Of a DNA stretch of 7,444 nt, positions 5,459-7,444 are shown in pieces (within the stretch, counting starts at the first letter, position 1; each line of letters opens with the position of its first letter). The translations under genes were made by a program, and so were the position numbers. The stretch spans positions 1 to 7,444 of the forward strand of contig CALQKL020000104.1 of assembly GCA_943331145.2 (NCBI GenBank), read 5' to 3'. This DNA comes from Chitinophaga pinensis (GTDB lineage: Bacteria > Bacteroidota > Bacteroidia > Chitinophagales > Chitinophagaceae). Under the pieces are notes generated by a model, which was given only the letters and a program-made list of their open reading frames with translations, searched no databases and had not been told where the DNA came from.

Positions 5459-7444
5459 ATGAAAAAATTTATTACTCAATCGAGTAGACTTATTTTATTT
5501 ACTTTTTTACTTGCTATTTCAAGCAATGTTTTGAAAGCTGAAACTGGCACTTTAACTGTAAATGCAGGTGCAGATGTTTCACTTGTTTTACCACAAAACA
5601 GCACTTCAATTTCTGCAGTGGCAAATTCAACAGGTAACATAACTGGATATAATTGGGTTTTGTTAAATGGCCCAAGTGTATACTCATTTTCAAATGAAAA
5701 TACGTCTACAGTTTCTGTATCTAATTTAATTGAAGGTGCATATTTCATAGAAATTACCGTTACAGATGACTTATCTAATGTTCAAAAAGATACTGTTGTA
5801 GTGACTGTTAGCACTAGAATTTTAATTGACTTTGGCAACACAACAACAGCTTCTCCTGATGCAAACAATAATTACTGGAACAATGTTATTTCTGCAAATA
5901 ACGGTGTGAAATTTACCAACTCAATTACTACAAACAATGTTTTAAATTCATTGGGATTTGAAGTTGTAAACAGAATTGATGGCACATTTAACACTGCTGG
6001 TTTTGGTGTGAATACAGGAAATACAACAGGTTCAGTTGGAGATTATCCAAGTTCAGCTACCACTGATTATGCTTTTGCGCATAATTCTGGAACAAACGGA
6101 AAGTGGAAATTAACCGGCTTAGACACTGGATCAGTTTACACAGTGAAGTTTTGGGGTAGCAAAACTGGGGATGCATCTACTAAAGAAGTTGAAATTAAAC
6201 AAGAAGATGAGTCTGTTTATAAATCATACGAAGCACAAGGGAATAATAATTTTAATCAAGCAGCGGTGTTTGTATTCGGCGGAAAAAGTGAAATGATTTT
6301 TGATATTCGTACAAAATCTGGCAGCACTTTTGGTTATATTGGATTAATTGATATCATGAAATATGATAGTACCGATTCTCCTAATATTTTACCAATTGCA
6401 AATGCAGGTTCGGATGTCACATTAATATTACCTACAAATTCAACTACATTAAATGGGACAAGTTCTATTGATCCTGATGGAACAATTATTTCATATAATT
6501 GGAGAAAAATCAGTGGCCCACAATCTCATAATATCGCGTCTCCAAATGCAGCAACTACTTTAATTAGCAATCTTGTTGGTGGGATTTATCAGTTTGAATT
6601 ATCAGTAACGGATAATAATGGTGCAACAGATAAGGATACTGTGATGATTCAAGTTGGTGCTAGAATCTTAATTGATTTTGGTAGAGCGACTTCTACAACA
6701 TCTTCTCCTGATATCAACAGCAATTACTGGAATAATGTAACAAGCGGTACAAACGGCTTTAAAATTACAGATGCAATTAACACAAACAATGCTACAACAG
6801 GTATTTCAATGGAAGTTGTAAGTAGAATAGATGGTACATTTAACTTATCTGGCTTAGGAGTAAACACAAATACAGAATTCCCTACGGGTGTTGGTACTAT
6901 TGGTGATTATGTGGCTTCAGCAACTGCTGATTATGTATTTGCTCATCCAAGTGCAACAAATGGCCAATGGAAATTTTCAGGATTAGATTCAACAAAAGCA
7001 TACAGCTTTAAATTCTGGGGAACTAAGGCAATCAACGTACCAAGAATTATTGAAATAAAAACTTCAGAGGCTTCTACTTGGAAATCTTATGATGCCACAA
7101 ATAATGCTGATTATAATAATGCTGCAACATTTTTAATAACAGGAAAAACAGAACAGATTTTTGATGTTAGGGTACATGCAGCGAGTAGTTTCGGATATAT
7201 TAGCGTAGTTGATATAAATTACACAACAACTTGTAGACCTACGAGTAGTACAAAAAATATCACTGCTTGTGGTAGCTACGATTGGAACGAAAGTTTATAT
7301 ACAGCTAGTGGAACTTATAGCTACATCACAACAAATGCAACTGGTTGTGATTCAACACAAACTTTAAATTTAACCATTCTTAACCCTCCTGTTGTGGATC
7401 CTGGAGCAGACCAAGTTATCGCTGATACTTCCTCTGCTACTTTA
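5459..7444 (+). CDS. Large secreted modular protein with tandem PKD + unknown-module repeats (partial, runs off the window)
   Basis: An open frame from ATG 5459 runs without a stop to the last base (662 codons), so the C-terminus and any sorting signal lie outside. A signal peptide covers about residues 1-27 (basic MKKF..SSR, hydrophobic LILFTFLLAI, cut near LKA). Then come PKD 1 (31-118, VNAGADVSLVLP to KDTVVVTV), unknown module A (120-302), PKD 2 (311-400, ANAGSDVTLILP, SYNWRKISGP, KDTVMIQV), unknown module B (402-588), a Cys GCDS module (592-640) and the start of PKD 3 (from about 645, DPGADQVI). PKD and Ig-like modules usually act as extracellular spacers or binding domains. The visible part shows no catalytic motif. 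It resembles the hydrolase in its PKD and GCDS modules and probably works at the cell surface or outside the cell. ATG 5459 is chosen because a signal peptide begins directly there. Confidence 0.9.
   Translation, partial: MKKFITQSSRLILFTFLLAISSNVLKAETGTLTVNAGADVSLVLPQNSTSISAVANSTGNITGYNWVLLNGPSVYSFSNENTSTVSVSNLIEGAYFIEITVTDDLSNVQKDTVVVTVSTRILIDFGNTTTASPDANNNYWNNVISANNGVKFTNSITTNNVLNSLGFEVVNRIDGTFNTAGFGVNTGNTTGSVGDYPSSATTDYAFAHNSGTNGKWKLTGLDTGSVYTVKFWGSKTGDASTKEVEIKQEDESVYKSYEAQGNNNFNQAAVFVFGGKSEMIFDIRTKSGSTFGYIGLIDIMKYDSTDSPNILPIANAGSDVTLILPTNSTTLNGTSSIDPDGTIISYNWRKISGPQSHNIASPNAATTLISNLVGGIYQFELSVTDNNGATDKDTVMIQVGARILIDFGRATSTTSSPDINSNYWNNVTSGTNGFKITDAINTNNATTGISMEVVSRIDGTFNLSGLGVNTNTEFPTGVGTIGDYVASATADYVFAHPSATNGQWKFSGLDSTKAYSFKFWGTKAINVPRIIEIKTSEASTWKSYDATNNADYNNAATFLITGKTEQIFDVRVHAASSFGYISVVDINYTTTCRPTSSTKNITACGSYDWNESLYTASGTYSYITTNATGCDSTQTLNLTILNPPVVDPGADQVIADTSSATL
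5549..6364 (+). repeat. Tandem protein repeat, unit A (PKD + unknown module)
   Basis: Residues 31-302 comprise a PKD-like domain followed by a module of about 183 residues that starts RILIDFG. Its landmarks are YWNNV (139-143), RIDGTFN (172-178), GVNT (183-186), VGDY (193-196), the DYAFAH motif (203-208), WKLTGLD (216-222), KFWGSK (230-235) and FGYIGLIDI (291-299). The short alternating hydrophobic stretches suggest a beta-sandwich. The unit recurs about 282 residues later. Confidence 0.85.
6389..7222 (+). repeat. Tandem protein repeat, unit B (PKD + unknown module)
   Basis: Residues 311-588 repeat unit A in the same order: PKD, then RILIDFG (402-408), YWNNV (423-427), RIDGTFN (456-462), GVNT (467-470), IGDY (481-484), DYVFAH (491-496), WKFSGLD (504-510), KFWGTK (518-523) and FGYISVVDI (578-586). 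By eye about half the residues match unit A. The DNA has also drifted at silent positions, so the duplication is not recent. Confidence 0.85.
7232..7378 (+). repeat. Cys 'GCDS' protein module, copy in the second modular protein
   Basis: Residues 592-640 carry C592-x11-C604, YDWN, YTASGTYS and GC630DSTQTLNLTI. This matches the module at 4622-4783 in the hydrolase but is about five residues shorter. Three Cys are visible, so one disulfide is possible after export. It separates module B from the third PKD domain, which begins near 7391. Confidence 0.65.

Noticed and set aside
5476..5748. 90-codon reverse-strand ORF
   Set aside because: It is antisense to the signal peptide and first PKD of the second modular protein, whose forward frame is long and clearly domain-encoding. 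No family features are seen.
5549..7222. Recent DNA-level duplication or phase-variable repeat
   Set aside because: The two units match at protein level only. Silent sites differ widely, and no long identical DNA blocks that would recombine were seen.

Overview
The window is AT-rich DNA, almost fully coding, with every gene on the + strand. It looks like a member of the Bacteroidota. The evidence is: no recognisable Shine-Dalgarno sequences; promoter-like TAnnTTTG boxes; secreted proteins built from PKD domains and Cys-containing 'GCDS..TLN' modules; and a C-terminal domain with an 'HKNSLETWS'-type motif followed by two EF-hand loops, a layout common in that phylum. No genus can be assigned.

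The first half (1-3406) reads as one transcriptional unit with overlapping or nearly touching genes. It holds the tail of an unidentified gene (stop at 89), triosephosphate isomerase tpiA (82-843), a TTG-started Wzx/MATE-like polysaccharide flippase (854-2077), a 178-residue protein with one membrane anchor (2074-2610), and a multi-pass membrane protein resembling the HTTM / vitamin K-dependent carboxylase-like group (2603-3406). Apart from a 10-base gap after tpiA, neighbours overlap by 8, 4 and 8 bases, so the last three probably act together at the envelope. tpiA looks like a housekeeping gene whose transcript they share.

A 240-base non-coding gap (3407-3646) follows. It has one good TAnnTTTG match and a weak hairpin.

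The second half encodes two large exported modular proteins. The first (3647-5395) is complete: a signal peptide, an SGNH/GDSL-type hydrolase domain, a PKD domain, a Cys 'GCDS' module, and a C-terminal beta-rich domain ending in two dockerin-like calcium loops. After 63 bases comes a second gene (5459 to beyond 7444). It is open at the window edge and has 662 visible codons. It has a signal peptide and two tandem copies of [PKD + an unrecognised ~185-residue module], then a GCDS module and the start of a third PKD. The two proteins share the PKD and GCDS modules and probably form a cell-surface or secreted pair. The duplicated ~185-residue module is the most promising undescribed element here. 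No RNA genes, CRISPR arrays, insertion sequences or convincing terminators were seen.
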